From Cercis canadensis (Eukaryota > Streptophyta > Magnoliopsida > Fabales > Fabaceae): a stretch of 64,000 nucleotides of DNA. Positions 11,433 through 24,310 of this stretch are shown piece by piece; position 1 is the first letter of the stretch, and every line of letters begins with the position of its first letter. The notes under the pieces are model-generated. The model saw nothing but the letters and a program-made list of their open reading frames with translations, was not told the origin of the DNA and searched no databases. Location of the stretch: the NCBI GenBank assembly GCA_003255065.1, contig QAOA01000573.1, positions 280,253 to 344,252 on the forward strand, read 5' to 3'. The position numbers and the translations under genes are program-made.

Positions 11433-13409
11433 GATGAACCGAAACAGGGTGCTGGTCCAGATACAGTGACTCTCCAGGAAATTGTCTCTTACCAGAAACA
11501 GGGAAACAGAAGAAAATTATTCGAGTCAAAAAAAAGGATGAACCGAAACAAGGTCCCGGACCAGATATAGTGACTCACTAGGAAACTGTCCCATCCCAGA
11601 TTCAGTGATCTACAAGAAAAATATGTGAGTCAGAAACATGGATTAACCAAAACAGGGACCCGGTCCAGATATAGTGACTCTCTAGGAAACTGTCCCGTCC
11701 CAGATTCGGTGATTTACAAGTAAAAAATCTGAGTCAGAAACAGGGATGAACCGAAACAGGGTCCTGGTACAGATATAGTGACTAACCAGGAAACTGTCTC
11801 GTCCCAGATTCAGTGATCTACAGGAAAAATATCTGAGTCAGAAGCATGAATGAACTAAAACAGGGTCCCGGTACAGATATAGTGACTCTCCAGGAAACTA
11901 TTTCTTCCCAGAAACAGGGAAACAGAAGAAAATTATTCGAGTCAAAAAAAGGGATGAACCGAAACAAGGTCCCGGACCAGAAATAGTGACTCTCCAGGAA
12001 ACTGTCTCGTCCCAGATTAAGTGATCTACAGGAAAAATATCTGAGTCAGAAACATGGATGAACCAAAACAGGGTCCCGGTCCAGATATAGTGACTCTCCA
12101 GGAAACTATTTCTTCCCAGAAACAGTGAAACAGAAGAAAATTAATCGAGTCCAAAATAGGGATCAACCGAAACAAGGTCCCGGACCAGATATAGTTACTC
12201 ACTAGGAAACTGTCCTATCCCAGATTCAGTGATCTAAAAGAAAAATATCTGAGTCAGAAACATGGATTAACCAAAACAGAGTCCCGGTCCAGATATAGTG
12301 ACTTTCCAGGAAACTGTCCCGTCCCAGATTCAGTGATCTACAAGAAAAAAATTTGAGTCAGAAATAAGGATGAACCGAAACAGGGTCCTGGTACAGATAT
12401 AATGACAAACCAGGAAACTGTCTCGTCCCAGTTTCAGTGATCTACAGGAAAAATATCTGAGTCAGAAACATGGATGAACCAAAACAGGGTCCCGGTCCAG
12501 ATATAGTGACTCTCCAGGAAACTATTTCTTCCCAGAAACAGGGAAACAGAAGAAAATTATTCGAGTCAAAAAAAGGGATGAACCGAAACAAGGTCCCGGA
12601 CCAGATATAGTGACTCACCAGGAAACTGTCCCATCCCAGATACAGTGATTTACAAGAAAAATATCTGAGTTATAAATAGGGATGAACCGAAACAGGGTCC
12701 TGGTCCAGATACAGTGACTCTCCAGGAAATTGGCTCTTACCAGAAACAGGGAAACAGAAGAAAATTATTTGAGTCAAAAAAAAAGGATGAACCGAAACAA
12801 GGTCCCGGACCAGATATAGTGACTCACCAGGAAACTGTCTCATCCCAGATTCAGTGATCTATAAGAAAAATATGTGAGCCAGAAACATAGATTAACCAAA
12901 ACAGGGACCCGGTCCAGATATAGTGATTCTCTAGGAAACTGTCCCGTCCCAGATTCAGTGATCTACAAGAAAAAAATCTGAGTCAGAAATAGGGATGAAC
13001 CGAAACAGGTTCCTGGTACAGATATAGTGACTAACCAGGAAACTGTCTCGTCCCAGATTCAGTGATCTACAGGAAAAATATCTGAGTCAGAAGCATGAAT
13101 GAACCAAAACAGGGTCCCTGTACAGATATAGTGACTCTCCAGGAAACTATTTCTTCCCAGAAACAGGGAAACAAAAGAAAATTATTCGAGTCAAAAAAAG
13201 GGATGAACCGAAACAAGGTCCCGGACCAGAAATAGTGACTCTCCAGGAAACTGTCTCGTCCCAGATTCAGTGATCTACAGGAAAAATATCTGAGTCAGAA
13301 ACATGGATGAACCAAAACAGGGTCCCGGTCCAGATATAGTGACTCTCCAGGAAACTATTTCTTCCCAGAAACAGGGAAACAGAAGAAAATTAATCGAGTC
13401 CAAAATAAG

Positions 13410-13485
13410 GATCAACCGAAACAAGGTCCCGGACCAGATATAGTTACTCACTAGACAAGAAAATTATTCGAGTCCAAAATAGGGT
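13410..13485 (+). repeat. 76-bp unit (28-bp deletion)
   Basis: A C unit with the GATCAACC head stops after TTACTCACTAG and continues with ACAAGAAAATTATTCG of a B unit; the next head (GTTCAACC) is at 13486. Confidence 0.82.
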
Positions 13486-16400
13486 TCAACCGAAACAAGG
13501 TTCCTGACCAGATATAGTGACTCACCAGCAAAACAGTCCCGTCCTAGATACAATGATCTACAAGAAAAATATCTGAGTTACAAATAGGGATGAAACGAAG
13601 CAGGGTCCTGGTATAGGTATAGTGACTCTCCAGGAAACTGTCTCGTCCCAGATTCAGTGATCTACAAGAAAAATATCTGAGTCAGAAACAGGGATGAACC
13701 GAAACAGGGTCCTGGTCCAGATACAGTAACTCTCCAGGATATTGTCTCTTACCAGAAACAGGGAAACAGAAGAAAATTATTCGAGTCAAAAAAAGGGATG
13801 AACCGAAACTAGGTCCCGGACCAGATATAGTCACTCACCAGGAAACTGTCCCATCCCATATTCAGTGATCTACAAGAAAAATATCTGAGTCAGAAACATG
13901 GATTAACCAAAACAGGGTCCCTGTCCAGATATAGTGACTCTCCAGGAAACTATTTCTTCCCAGAAACAGGGAAATAGAAGAAAATTATTCGAGTCCAAAA
14001 TAGGGATCGACCGAAACAAGGTCCCGGACCAGATATAGTGACTCACAAGCAAAACTGTCCCGTCCCAGATACAATGATCTACAAGAAAAATATCTGAGTT
14101 AGAAATAGGGATGAACCGAAGCAGGGTCCTGGTACAGATATAGTGACTCTCCAGGAAACTGTCTCGTCCCAGATTCAGTGATCTACAAAAAAAATATCTG
14201 AGTCAGAAACAGGGATGAACCGAAACAGGGTCCTGGTCCAGATACAGTGACTCTCCGGGAAATTGTCTCTTCCCTGAAATAGGGAAACACAAGAAAATTA
14301 TTCGAGTCCAAAATAGGGATGAACCGAAACAAGGTCCCGGACCAGATATAGTGACTCACCAGGAAACTATCCCGTCCCAGATACAATGATGTACAAGAAA
14401 AATATATGAGTTAGAAATAGGGATGAACCGAAGCAGGGTCCTGGTACAGATATAGTGACTCTCCAGGAAACTGTCTCGTCCCAGATTCAGTGATCTACAA
14501 AAAAAATATCTGAGTCAGAAACAGGGATGAACCGAAACAGGGTCCCGGTCCAGATATAGTGACTCTCCAGGAAACTATTTCTTCCCAGAAACAGGGAAAC
14601 ACTAGAAAATTATTCGAGTCCAAAATAGGGATGAACCGAAACAAGGTCCCGGACCAGATATAGTGACTCACCAGGAAACTGTCCCGTCCCAGATACAGTG
14701 ATCTACAAGAAAAATATCTGAGTCAGAAACAGGGATGAACCGAAACAGGGTCCTGGTCCAGATACAGTGACTCTCCAGGAAATTGTCTCTTCCCAGAAAC
14801 AGGGAAACAGAAGAAAATTATTCGAGTCAAAAACAGGGATGAACCGAAACAAGGTCCCGGACCAGATATAGTGACTCACCAGGAAACTGTCCCGTCCCAG
14901 ATACAGTGATCTACAAGAAAAATATCTGAGTTAGAAATAGGGATGAACCGAAACAGGGTCCTGGTACAGATATAGTGACTCTCCAGGAAACTGTCTCGTC
15001 CCAGATTCAGTGATCTACAAGAAAAATATCTGAGTCAGAAACAGGGATGAACCGAAACAGGGTCCCGGTCCAGATATAGTGACTCTCCAGGAAACTATTT
15101 CTTCCCAGAAACAGGGAAACACTAGAAAATTATTCGAGTCCAAAATAGGGATGAACCGAAACAAGGTCCCGGACCAGATATAGTGACTCACCAGGAAACT
15201 GTCCCATCCCAGATACAGTGATCTACAAAAAAAAATATCTGAGTCAGAAATAGGGATGAACCGAAACAGGGTCCTGGTACAGATATAGTGACTCTCCAGG
15301 AAACTGTCTCGTCCTAGATTCAGTGATCTACAAGAAAAATATCTGATTCAGAAATAGGAATAACCGAAACAGGATCCTTGTCCATATACAGTGACTCTCC
15401 AGCAAATTGTCTCTTCCCAGAAACAGGGAAACAGAAGAAAATTATTCGAGTCAAAAACAAGGATGAACCGAAACAAGGTCCCGGACCAGATATAGTGACT
15501 CACAAGCAAAACTGTCCCATCCCAGATACAATGATATACAAGAAAAATATCTGAGTTAGAAATAGGGATGAACCGAAGCAGGGTCCTGGTACAGATATAT
15601 TGACTCACCAGGAAACTGTCCCGTCCCAGGTTCAATGAACTACAAGAAAAAAATCTGAGTCAGAAACAGGGATAAACCGAAACAGGGTCCCGTTCCAGAT
15701 ATAGTGACTCACCAAGAAATTGTCCCGTCCCTGATTTAGTGATTTAAAAGAAAAGTATTTTAGTCAGATATAGGGATTAACCGAAACAGAGTCCTGGTCA
15801 AGATATATTGACTCTTCAGGAAACTGTCTCGTCCTAGAAGTAGGGAAACATAAGAAAAATATTTGAGTCAAAAATAGGGATGAACTGAAACAAGGTCCCA
15901 GACCAGATATAGTGACTCTCCAGGAAACTGTCTCGTCCCAGATTCAGTGATCTACAAAAAAAATCTCTGAGTCAGAAACAGGGATGAACCGAAACAGGGT
16001 CCCGGTCCAGATATAGTGACTCTCCAGGAAACTGTCTCGTCCCAGATTCAGTGATCTACAAGAAAAATATCTGAGTCAGAAACAGGGATGAACCAAAACA
16101 GGGTCCCGGTCCAGATATAGTGACTCTCCAGGAAACTGTCTCATCCCAGATTCAGTGATCTACAAGAAAAATATCTGAGTCAGAAACAGGGATGAACCGA
16201 AACAGGGTCCTGGTCCAGATACAGTGACTCTCCAGGATATTGTCTCTTACCAGAAACAGGGAAACAGAAGAAAATTATTCGAGTCAAAAAAAGGGAGGAA
16301 CCGAAACTAGGTCCCGTACCAGATATAGTCACTCACCAGGAAACTGTCCCATCCCATATTCAGTGATCTACAAGAAAAATATCTGAGTCAGAAACATGGA

Positions 16401-16988
16401 TTAACCAAAACAGGGTCCCGGTCCAGATATAGTGACTCTCCAGGAAACTGTCCCGTCCCAGATTCAGTGATCTACAAGAAAAAAATCTGAGTCAGAATTA
16501 GGGATGAACCGAAACAGGGTCCTGGTACAGATATAGTGACTAACCAGGAAACTGTCTCGTCCCAGATTCAGTGATCTACAGGAAAAATATCTGAGTCAGA
16601 AACAGTGATGAATCGAAACAGGGTCTCGGTCCAGATATAGTAACTCTCCAGGAAACTATTTCTTCCCAGAAACAGGGAAACACAAGAAAATTATTCGAGT
16701 CTAAAATAGGGATGAATCGAAACAATGTCCCGGACCAGGTCTAGTGACTCACCAGAAAACTGTCCCGTCCCAGATTTAGTGACCTACAAGAAAAATATCT
16801 GAGTCAGAAACAGGGATGAACCGAAACAGGGTCCCGGTCCAGATATAGTGACTCTCCAGGAAACTATTTCTTCCCAGAAACAGGGAAACACAAGAAAATT
16901 ATTCGAGTCCAAAAAAGGGATGAACCGAAACAAGGTCCCGGACCAGATATAGTGACTCAACAGGAAACTATCCCGTCCCAGATACAGT
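13486..16988 (+). repeat. Mixed B/C/D/E/K units with one G'-H'-I cassette
   Basis: Units alternate B, C, E and D up to 15.46 kb. A five-unit set C, E/F hybrid (15567), G', H' (15775) and I (15879) follows, and has a close copy near 40.4-40.9 kb. Two A-like units follow at 15983 and 16087, then D, C, K, E and B/C units. The variant GATGTACAAGAAAAATATA occurs at 14388; its complement is seen at 16989. Confidence 0.83.
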
Positions 16989-17033
16989 CTACATGTTCTT
17001 TTTATATACTCAATCTTTATCCCTACTTGGCTT
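16989..17033 (+). other. Non-reversed complement tract, 45 nt (longest)
   Basis: After the normal flank CCCAGATACAGT the sequence runs CTACATGTTCTTTTTATATA and ends CCCTACTTGGCTT; the satellite resumes with AGGGTCCTGGTACAG. The tract is an exact same-order complement of a known E-junction variant with GATGTACAAG and ATATATGAG, present intact at 14388, 18030, 27262 and 43518. The rarer bases of that variant (G in GATGTAC, A in ATATATGAG) are also complemented. Two bases beyond the end (17034-17035, GT where GC is usual) include one substitution. Confidence 0.93.
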
Positions 17034-19301
17034 GTAGGGTCCTGGTACAGATAGAGTAACTCTCCAGGAAACTGTCCCGTCCCAGATTCAGTAATCTACA
17101 AGAAAAAAATCTGAGTCAGAAATAGGGATGAACCGAAGCAGGTTCCTGGTACAGATATAGTGACTATACAGGAAACTGCCTCGTCCCAGATTCAGTGACC
17201 TACAAGAAAAATATCTGAGTCAGAAACAGGGATGAACCGTAACAGGGTCCCGGTCCAGATATAGTGACTCTCCAGGAAACTATTTCTTCCCAGAAACAGG
17301 GAAACACAAGAAAATTATTCTAGTCCAAAATAGGGATGAACCGAAACAAGGTCCCGGACCAGATATAGTGACTCACCAGGAAACTGTCCCGTCCCAGATA
17401 CAATGATCTACAAGAAAAAAATCTGACTTAGAAATAGGGATGAACCGAAACAGGGTCCTGGTACAGATATAGTGACTAACCAGGAAACTGTCTCGTCCCA
17501 GATTCAGTGATCTACAGGAAAAATATCTGAGTCAGAAACATGGATGAACAAAAACAGGGTCCCGGTCCAGATATAGTGACTCTCCAGGAAACTATTTCTT
17601 CCCAGAAACAGGGAAATAGAAGAAAATTATTCGAGTCCAAAATAGGGATCGACCGAAACAAGGTCCCGGACCAGATATAGTGACTCACAAGCAAAACTGT
17701 CCCGTCCCAGATACAATGATCTACAAGAAAAATATCTGAGTTAGAAATAGGGATGAACCGAAGCAGGGTCCTGGTACAGATATAGTGACTCTCCAGGAAA
17801 CTGTCTCGTCCCAGATTCAGTGATCTACAAAAAAAATATCTGAGTCAGAAACAGGGATGAACCGAAACAGGGTCCTGGTCCAGATACAGTGACTCTCCAG
17901 GAAATTGTCTCTTCCCTGAAACAGGGAAACACAAGAAAATTATTCGAGTCCTAAATAGGGATGAACCGAAACAAGGTCCCGGACCAGATATAGTGACTCA
18001 CCAGGAAACTATTCCGTCCCAGATACAATGATGTACAAGAAAAATATATGAGTTAGAAATAGGGATGAACCGAAGCAGGGTCCTGGTTCAGATATAGTAA
18101 CTCTCCAGGAAACTGTCCCGTCCCAGATTCAGTGATCTACATGAAAAATATCTAATTCAGAAACATGGATGAACAAAAACAGGGTCCCGGTCCAGATATA
18201 GTAACTCTCCAGGAAACTGTCCCGTCCCAGATTCAGTAATCTACAAGAAAAAAATCTAAGTCAGAAATAGGGATGAACCGAAGCAGGGTCCTGGTACAGA
18301 TATAGTGACTCTCCAGGAAACTGTCTCGTCCCAGATTCAGTGATCTACAAAAAAAATATCTGAGTCAGAAACAGGGATGAACCGAAACAGGGTCCCGGTC
18401 CAGATATAGTGACTCTCCAGGAAACTATTTCTTCCCAGAAACAGGGAAACACTAGAAAATTATTCGAGTCCAAAATAGGGATGAACCGAAACAAGGTCCC
18501 GGACCAGATATAGTGACTCACCAGGAAACTGTCCCGTCCCAGATACAGTGATCTACAAGAAAAATATCTGAGTTAGAAATAGGGATGAACCGAAACAGGG
18601 TCCTGGTACAGATATAGTGACTCTCCAGGAAACTGTCTCGTCCCAGATTCAGTGATCTACAAAAAAAATATCTGAGTCAGAAACAGGGATGAACCGAAAC
18701 AGGGTCCCGGTCCAGATATAGTGACTCTCCAGGAAACTATTTCTTCCCAGAAACAGGGAAACACAAGAAAATTATTCTAGTCCAAAATAGGGATGAACCG
18801 AAACAAGGTCCCGGACCAGATATAGTGACTCACCAGGTAACTTTCCCGTCCCAGATACAAAGATCTACAAGAAAAAAATGTGAGTTAGAAAACCAAAACA
18901 GGGTCCCGGTCCAGATATAGTGACTCTCCAGGAAAGTATCCCGTCCCAGATTCAGTGATCTACAAGAAAAAAATCTGAGTTATAAATAGGGATGAACCGA
19001 AATAGGTCCTGGTACAGATATAGTGACTCTCCAAGAAACTGTCTCGTCCCAGATTCAGTGATCTACAAGAAAAATATCTGAGTCAGAAACAGGGATGAAC
19101 CGAAACAGGGTCCTGGTCCAGATACAGTGACTCTCCAGGAAACTATTTCTTCCCAGAAACAGGGAAACAGAAGAAAATTATTCGAGTCAAAAAAAGGGAT
19201 GAAACGAAACAAGGTCCCGGACCAGTTATAGTGACTCACCAGGAAACTGTCCCATCCCAGATTCAGTGATCTACAAGAAAAATATCTGAGTCAGAAACAT
19301 G
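17034..19301 (+). repeat. Mixed B/C/D/E/K units, no cassette
   Basis: Ordinary alternation of B, C, E and K units. The GATGTACAAG/ATATATGAG variant occurs at 18030. One unit near 18.79-18.89 kb is 8 bp short, reading GTTAGAAAACCAAAACAGG without the GGATG of the head. Confidence 0.83.
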
Positions 19302-19717
19302 GATTAACCAAAACAGGGTCCCGGTCCAGATATAGTGACTCTCCAGGAAACTGTCCCGTCCCAGATTCAGTGATCTACAAGAAAAAAATCTGAGTCAGAA
19401 AGAGGGATGAACCGAAACAGGGTCCTGGTACAGATATAGTGACTAACCAGGAAACTGTCTCGTCCCAGATTCAGTGATCTACAGGAAAAATATCTGAGTC
19501 AGAAACATGGATGAACCAAAACAGGGTCCCGGTCCAGATCTAGTGACTCTCCAGGAAACTATTTCTTCCCAGAAACAGGGAAACAGAAGAAAATTATTCG
19601 AGTCAAAAAAAGGGATGAACTGAAACAAGGTCCCGGACCAGATATAGTCACTCACCAGGAAACTGTCCCATCTCAGATTCAGTGATCTACAAAAAACATA
19701 TTTGAGTCAGAAACATG
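19302..19717 (+). repeat. K-E-B-C set leading into the second A block
   Basis: K (19302), E (19406), B (19510) and C (19614) have the same order as the four units at 10393-10808 that precede the first A block. The shared left context suggests the two regions descend from one duplication. Confidence 0.78.
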
Positions 19718-20445
19718 GATTAACCAAAACAGGGTCCCGGTCCAGATATAGTGACTCTCCAGGAAACTGTCTCGTCCCAGATTCAGTGATCTACAAGAAA
19801 AATATCTGAGTCAGAAACAGGGATGAACCGAAACAGGGTCCCGGTCCAGATATAGTGACTCTCCAGGAAACTGTCTCGTCCCAGATTCAGTGATCTACAA
19901 GAAAAATATCTGAGTCAGAAACAGGGATGAACCGAAACAGGGTCCCGGTCCAGATATAGTGACTCTCCAGGAAACTGTCTCGTCCCAGATTCAGTGATCT
20001 ACAAGAAAAATATCTGAGTCAGAAACAGGGATGAACCGAAACAGGGTCCCGGTCCAGATATAGTGACTCTCCAGGAAACTGTCTCGTCCCAGATTCAGTG
20101 ATCTACAAGAAAAATATCTGAGTCAGAAACAGGGATGAACCGAAACAGGGTCCCGGTCCAGATATAGTGACTCTCCAGGAAACTGTCTCGTCCCAGATTC
20201 AGTGATCTACAAGAAAAATATCTGAGTCAGAAACAGGGATGAACCGAAACAGGGTCCCGGTCCAGATATAGTGACTCTCCAGGAAACTGTCTCGTCCCAG
20301 ATTCAGTGATCTACAAGAAAAATATCTGAGTCAGAAACAGGGATGAACCGAAACAGGGTCCCGGTACAGATATAGTGACTCTCCAGGAAACTGTCTCGTC
20401 CCAGATTCAGTGATCTACAAGAAAAATATCTGAGTCAGAAACAGG
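19718..20445 (+). repeat. Homogeneous A-unit block 2 (seven units)
   Basis: Units start at 19718, 19822, 19926, 20030, 20134, 20238 and 20342. Those from 19822 to 20341 are identical to each other and to the units of block 1. The first has a GATTAACCAAAAC head and the last has a single change (GGTACAG for GGTCCAG). A B unit follows at 20446. Confidence 0.92.
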
Positions 20446-22213
20446 GATGAACCGAAACAGGGTCCCGGTCCAGATATAGTGACTCTCCAGGAAACTATTT
20501 CTTCCCAGAAACAGGGAAACACTAGAAAATTATTCGAGTCCAAAATAGGGATGAACCGAAACAAGGTCCCGGACCAGATATAGTGACTCACCAGGAAACT
20601 GTCCCGTCCCAGATACAGTGATCTACAAGAAAAATATCTGAGTTAGAAATAGGGATGAACCGAAACAGGGTCCTGGTACAGATATAGTGACTCTCCAGGA
20701 AACTGTCTCGTCCCAGATTCAGTGATCTACAAGAAAAATATCTGAGTCAGAAATAGGGATGAACCGAAACAGGGTCCTGGTCCAGATACAGTGACTCTCC
20801 AGGAAATTGTCTCTTCCCAGAAACAGGGAAACAGAAGAAAATTATTCGAGTCAAAAAAAGGGATGAACCGAAACAAGGTCCCGGACCAGATATAGTGACT
20901 CACCAGGAAACTGTCCCATCCCAGATTCAGTGATCTACAAGAAAAATATCTGAGTCAGAAACATGGATTAACCAAAACAGGGTCCCGGTCCAGATATAGT
21001 AACTCTCCCGGAAACAATTTCTTCCCAAAAACAGGGAAACACTAGAAAATTATTCGAGTCCAAAATAGGGATGAACCGAAACAAGGTCCCGGACCAGATA
21101 TAGTGACTCACCAGGAAACTCTCCCGTCCCTGATACAGTGATCTACAAGAAAAATATCTGAGTTAGAAATAGGGATGAACCGATACAGGGTCTTGGTACA
21201 GATATAGTGACTCTCCAGGAAACTGTCTCGTCCCAGATTCAGTGATCTACAAGAAAAATATCTGAGTCAGAAACAGGGATGAACCGAAACAGGGTCCTGG
21301 TCCAGATACAGCGACTCTCCAGGAAATTGTCTCTTACCAGAAACAGGGAAACAGAAGAAAATTATTCGAGTCGAAAAAAGGGATGAACCGAAACAAGGTC
21401 CCGGACCAGATATAGTGACTCACAAGGAAACTGTCCCATCCCAGATTCAGTGATCTACAAGAAAAATATCTGAGTCAAAACCATGGATGAACCAAAACAG
21501 GGTCCCGGTCCAGATATAGTGACTCTCCAGGAAACTATTTCTTCCCAGAAACAAGGAAACACTAGAAAATGATTCGAGTCCAAAATAGGGATGAACCGAA
21601 ACAAGGTCCCGGACCAGATATAGTGACTCACCAGGAAACTGTCCCGTCCCAGATACAGTGATTTACAAGAAAAATATCTGAGTTATAAATAGGGATGAAC
21701 CGAAATAGGGTCCTGGTACAGATATAGTGACTCTCCAGGAAACTTTCTCGTCCCAGATTCAGTGATCTACAAGAAAAATATCTGAGTCAGAAACAGGGAT
21801 GAACCGAAACAGGGTCCTGGTACAGATATAGTGACTAACTTGGAAACTGTCTCGTCCCAGATTCAGTGATCTACAGGAAAAATATCTGAGTCAGAAACAT
21901 GGATGAACCAAAACAGGGTCCCGGTCCAGATATAGTGACTCTCCAGGAAACTATTTCTTCCCAGAAACAGGGAAACAGAAGAAAATTATTCGAGTCAAAA
22001 AAAGGGATGAACCGAAACAAGGTCCCGGACCAGATATAGTCACTCAACAGGAAACTGTGTCATACCAGATTCAGTGATCTACAAGAAAAATATCTGAGTC
22101 AGAAACATGGATGAACCAAAACAGGGTCCCGGTCCAGATATAGTGACTCTCCAGGAAACTATTTCTTCCCAGAAACAGGGAAACTCTAGAAAATTATTCG
22201 AGTCCAAAATAGG
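20446..22213 (+). repeat. Mixed B/C/D/E/K units, no cassette
   Basis: B, C, E, D, C and K units in varying order. Several D units here have CTTACCAGAAACAGG rather than CTTCCCAGAAACAGG, a variant shared with 11.4, 12.7, 35.0, 41.3 and 47.0 kb. Nothing other than satellite was seen. Confidence 0.83.
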
Positions 22214-22243
22214 GATGAACCGAAACAAGGTATCAGAAACAGG
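22214..22243 (+). repeat. 30-bp remnant unit (74-bp deletion)
   Basis: A C head (GATGAACCGAAACAAGGT) is joined directly to ATCAGAAACAGG, the last bases of a unit, and then to an F head at 22244. This break separates the cassette-free region on the left from the cassette-rich region on the right. Confidence 0.88.
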
Positions 22244-22347
22244 GATAAACCGAAACAGGGTCCCGTTCCAGATATATTCACTCACCAGGAAACTGTCGCG
22301 TCCCAGGTTCAGTGACCTACAAGAAAAAAATCTGAGTCAGAAACAGG

Positions 22348-23698
22348 GATAAACCGAAACAAGGTCCCGTTCCAGATATAGTGACTCACCAGAAAACTGT
22401 CCCGTTCCTGATTTAGTGATTTACAAGAAAAATATTTGAGTCAGAAATAGGGATTAACCGAAACAGGGTCCTGGTCCAGATATAGTGACTCTCTAGGAAA
22501 CTGTCTCGTCCCAGAAATAGGGAAACACAAGAAAAATATTTGAGTCGAAAATAGGGATGAACTGAAACAAGGTCCCAGACCAGATATAGTGACTCTCCAG
22601 GAAGCTGTCTCGTCCCAGATTCAGTGATCTACAAAAAAAATATCTGAGTCAGAAACAGGGATGAACCGAAACAGGGTCCCGGTCCAGATATAGTGACTCT
22701 CCAGGAAACTATTTCTTCCCAGAAACAGGGAAACACAAGAAAATTATTCGAGTCCAAAATAGGGATGAACCGAAACAAGGTCCCGGACCAGATATAGTGA
22801 CTCACCAGGAAACTGTCCCATCCCAGATTCAGTGATCTACAAGAAAAATATCATAGTCAGAAACATGGATGAACCAAAACAGGGTCCCGGTCCAGATATA
22901 GTGACTCACCAGGAAACTGTCCCGTCCCAGGTTCAGTGAAATATAAGAAAAAAATCTGAGTCAGAAACAGGGATAAACCGAAACAGGGTCCCGTTCCAAA
23001 TATATTGACTCACCAGGAAACTGTCGCGTCCCAGGTTCAGTGAACTACAAGAAAAAAATCTGAGTCAGAAACAGGGATAAACCGAAACAAGGTCCCGTTC
23101 CAGATATAGTGACTTACCAGAAAACTGTCCCGTTCCTGATTTAGTGATTTACAAGAAAAATATTTGAGTCAGAAATAGGGATTAACCGAAACAGGGTCCT
23201 GGTCCAGATATAGTGACTCTCTAGGAAACTGTCTCGTCCCAGAAATAGGGAAACACAAGAAAAATATTTGAGTCGAAAATAGGGATGAACTGAAACAAGG
23301 TCCCAGACCAGATATAGTGACTCTCCAGGAAGCTGTCTCGTCCCAGATTCAGTGATCTACAAAAAAATATCTGAGTCAGAAACAGGGATGAACCGGAACA
23401 TGGTCCCGATCCAGATATAGTGACTCTCCAGGAAACTATTTCTTCCCAGAAACAGGGAAACACAAGAAAATTATTCGAATCCAAAATAGGGATGAACCGA
23501 AACAAGGTCCCGGACCAGATATAGTGACTCACCAGGAAACTGTCCCATCCCAGATTCAGTGATCTACAAGAAAAATATCTGAGTCAGAAACATGGATGAA
23601 CCAAAACAGGGTCCCGGTCCAGATATATTAACTCACCAGGAAACTGTCCCGTCCCAGGTTCAGCGAACTACAAGAAAAAAATCTGAATCAGAACCAGG
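22348..23698 (+). repeat. 728-bp (7-unit) then 623-bp (6-unit) higher-order repeats
   Basis: G units start at 22348, 23076 and 23699. Copy 1 is G, H, I, B, C, K, F (728 bp). Copy 2 is G, H, I, B, C and a K/F hybrid (623 bp; one A is missing from the A-run of the I unit). Both G units share CCAGAAAACTG and GTTCCTGATTTAG. The loss of one unit between copies looks like an exchange inside the K-F pair. Confidence 0.85.
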
Positions 23699-23945
23699 GA
23701 TAAACCGAAACAGGGTCCCGTTCCAGACATAGTGACTCACCAGGAAACTGTCCCGTCCCTGATTTAGTGATTTACAAGAAAAATATTTGAGTCAGAAATA
23801 GGGATTAAGCGAAACAGGGTCCTGGTCCAGATATAGTGACTCTCTAGGAAACTGTCTCGTCCCAGAAATAGGGAAACACAAGAAAAATATTTGAGTCGAA
23901 AATAGGGATGAACTGAAACAAGGTCCCAGACCAGATATAGTGACT

Positions 23946-24024
23946 NNNNNNNNNNNNNNNNNNNNNNNNNNNNNNNNNNNNNNNNNNNNNNNNNNNNNNN
24001 NNNNNNNNNNNNNNNNNNNNNNNN
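23946..24024. other. Assembly gap, 79 N
   Basis: Bases 23946-24024 are N, between CCAGATATAGTGACT of an I unit and AGATATAGTGACTCTCC of a B unit. The two AGATATAG motifs are 92 bp apart (23933 and 24025), 12 bp less than one unit, so the gap size is not in register and must be an estimate. The real gap could hold any number of units. Confidence 0.97.
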
Positions 24025-24310
24025 AGATATAGTGACTCTCCAGGAAACTATTTCTTCCCAGAAACAGGGAAACACAAGAAAATTATTCGAGTCCAAAATA
24101 GGGATGAACCGAAACAAGGTCCCGGACCAGATATAGTGACTCACCAGGAAACTGTCCCGTCCCAGATACAATGATATACAAGAAAAATATCTGAGTCAGA
24201 AACAGGGATGAACCGATACAGGGTCTTGGTCCAGATACAGTGACTCTCCAGGAAATTGTCTCTTCCCCGAAACAGGGAAACAGAAGAAAATTATTCAAGT
24301 CAAAAACAGG

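Larger units (their letters stand above)
9978..13409 (+). repeat. ~1248-bp (12-unit) higher-order repeat region
   Basis: K units with GATTAACCAAAACAGGGACC start at 10393, 11641 and 12890, 1248 and 1249 bp apart, each followed by E, B and C. The copy starting at 11641 continues B, C, K, E, B, C, D, C. The copy starting at 12890 repeats its beginning, including the shared oddity CCAGAAATAGTG in the C unit, until it is cut by the deletion near 13450. The copy starting at 10393 has six A units where the second copy has B, C, K, E, B, C. A related K-E-B-C set starts at 9978, and its counterpart in the second copy is at 12265. Confidence 0.8.

Noticed and set aside
16989-17040. Possible insertion of foreign DNA or a transposon end (TTTTTATATACTC...)
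   Set aside because: The stretch has exactly the expected length and is a same-order complement of satellite sequence, so it is not foreign DNA.
22107-24171. Open reading frames of 60-135 codons, mostly on the minus strand, with near-identical peptides throughout the window
   Set aside because: They follow the repeat: 104 is not a multiple of three, so the reading frame shifts each unit and only three units in a row (312 bp) bring it back. The peptides recur dozens of times, vary as the DNA does and end at repeat-borne stops. The longest one spans the N gap. No protein family is recognisable.
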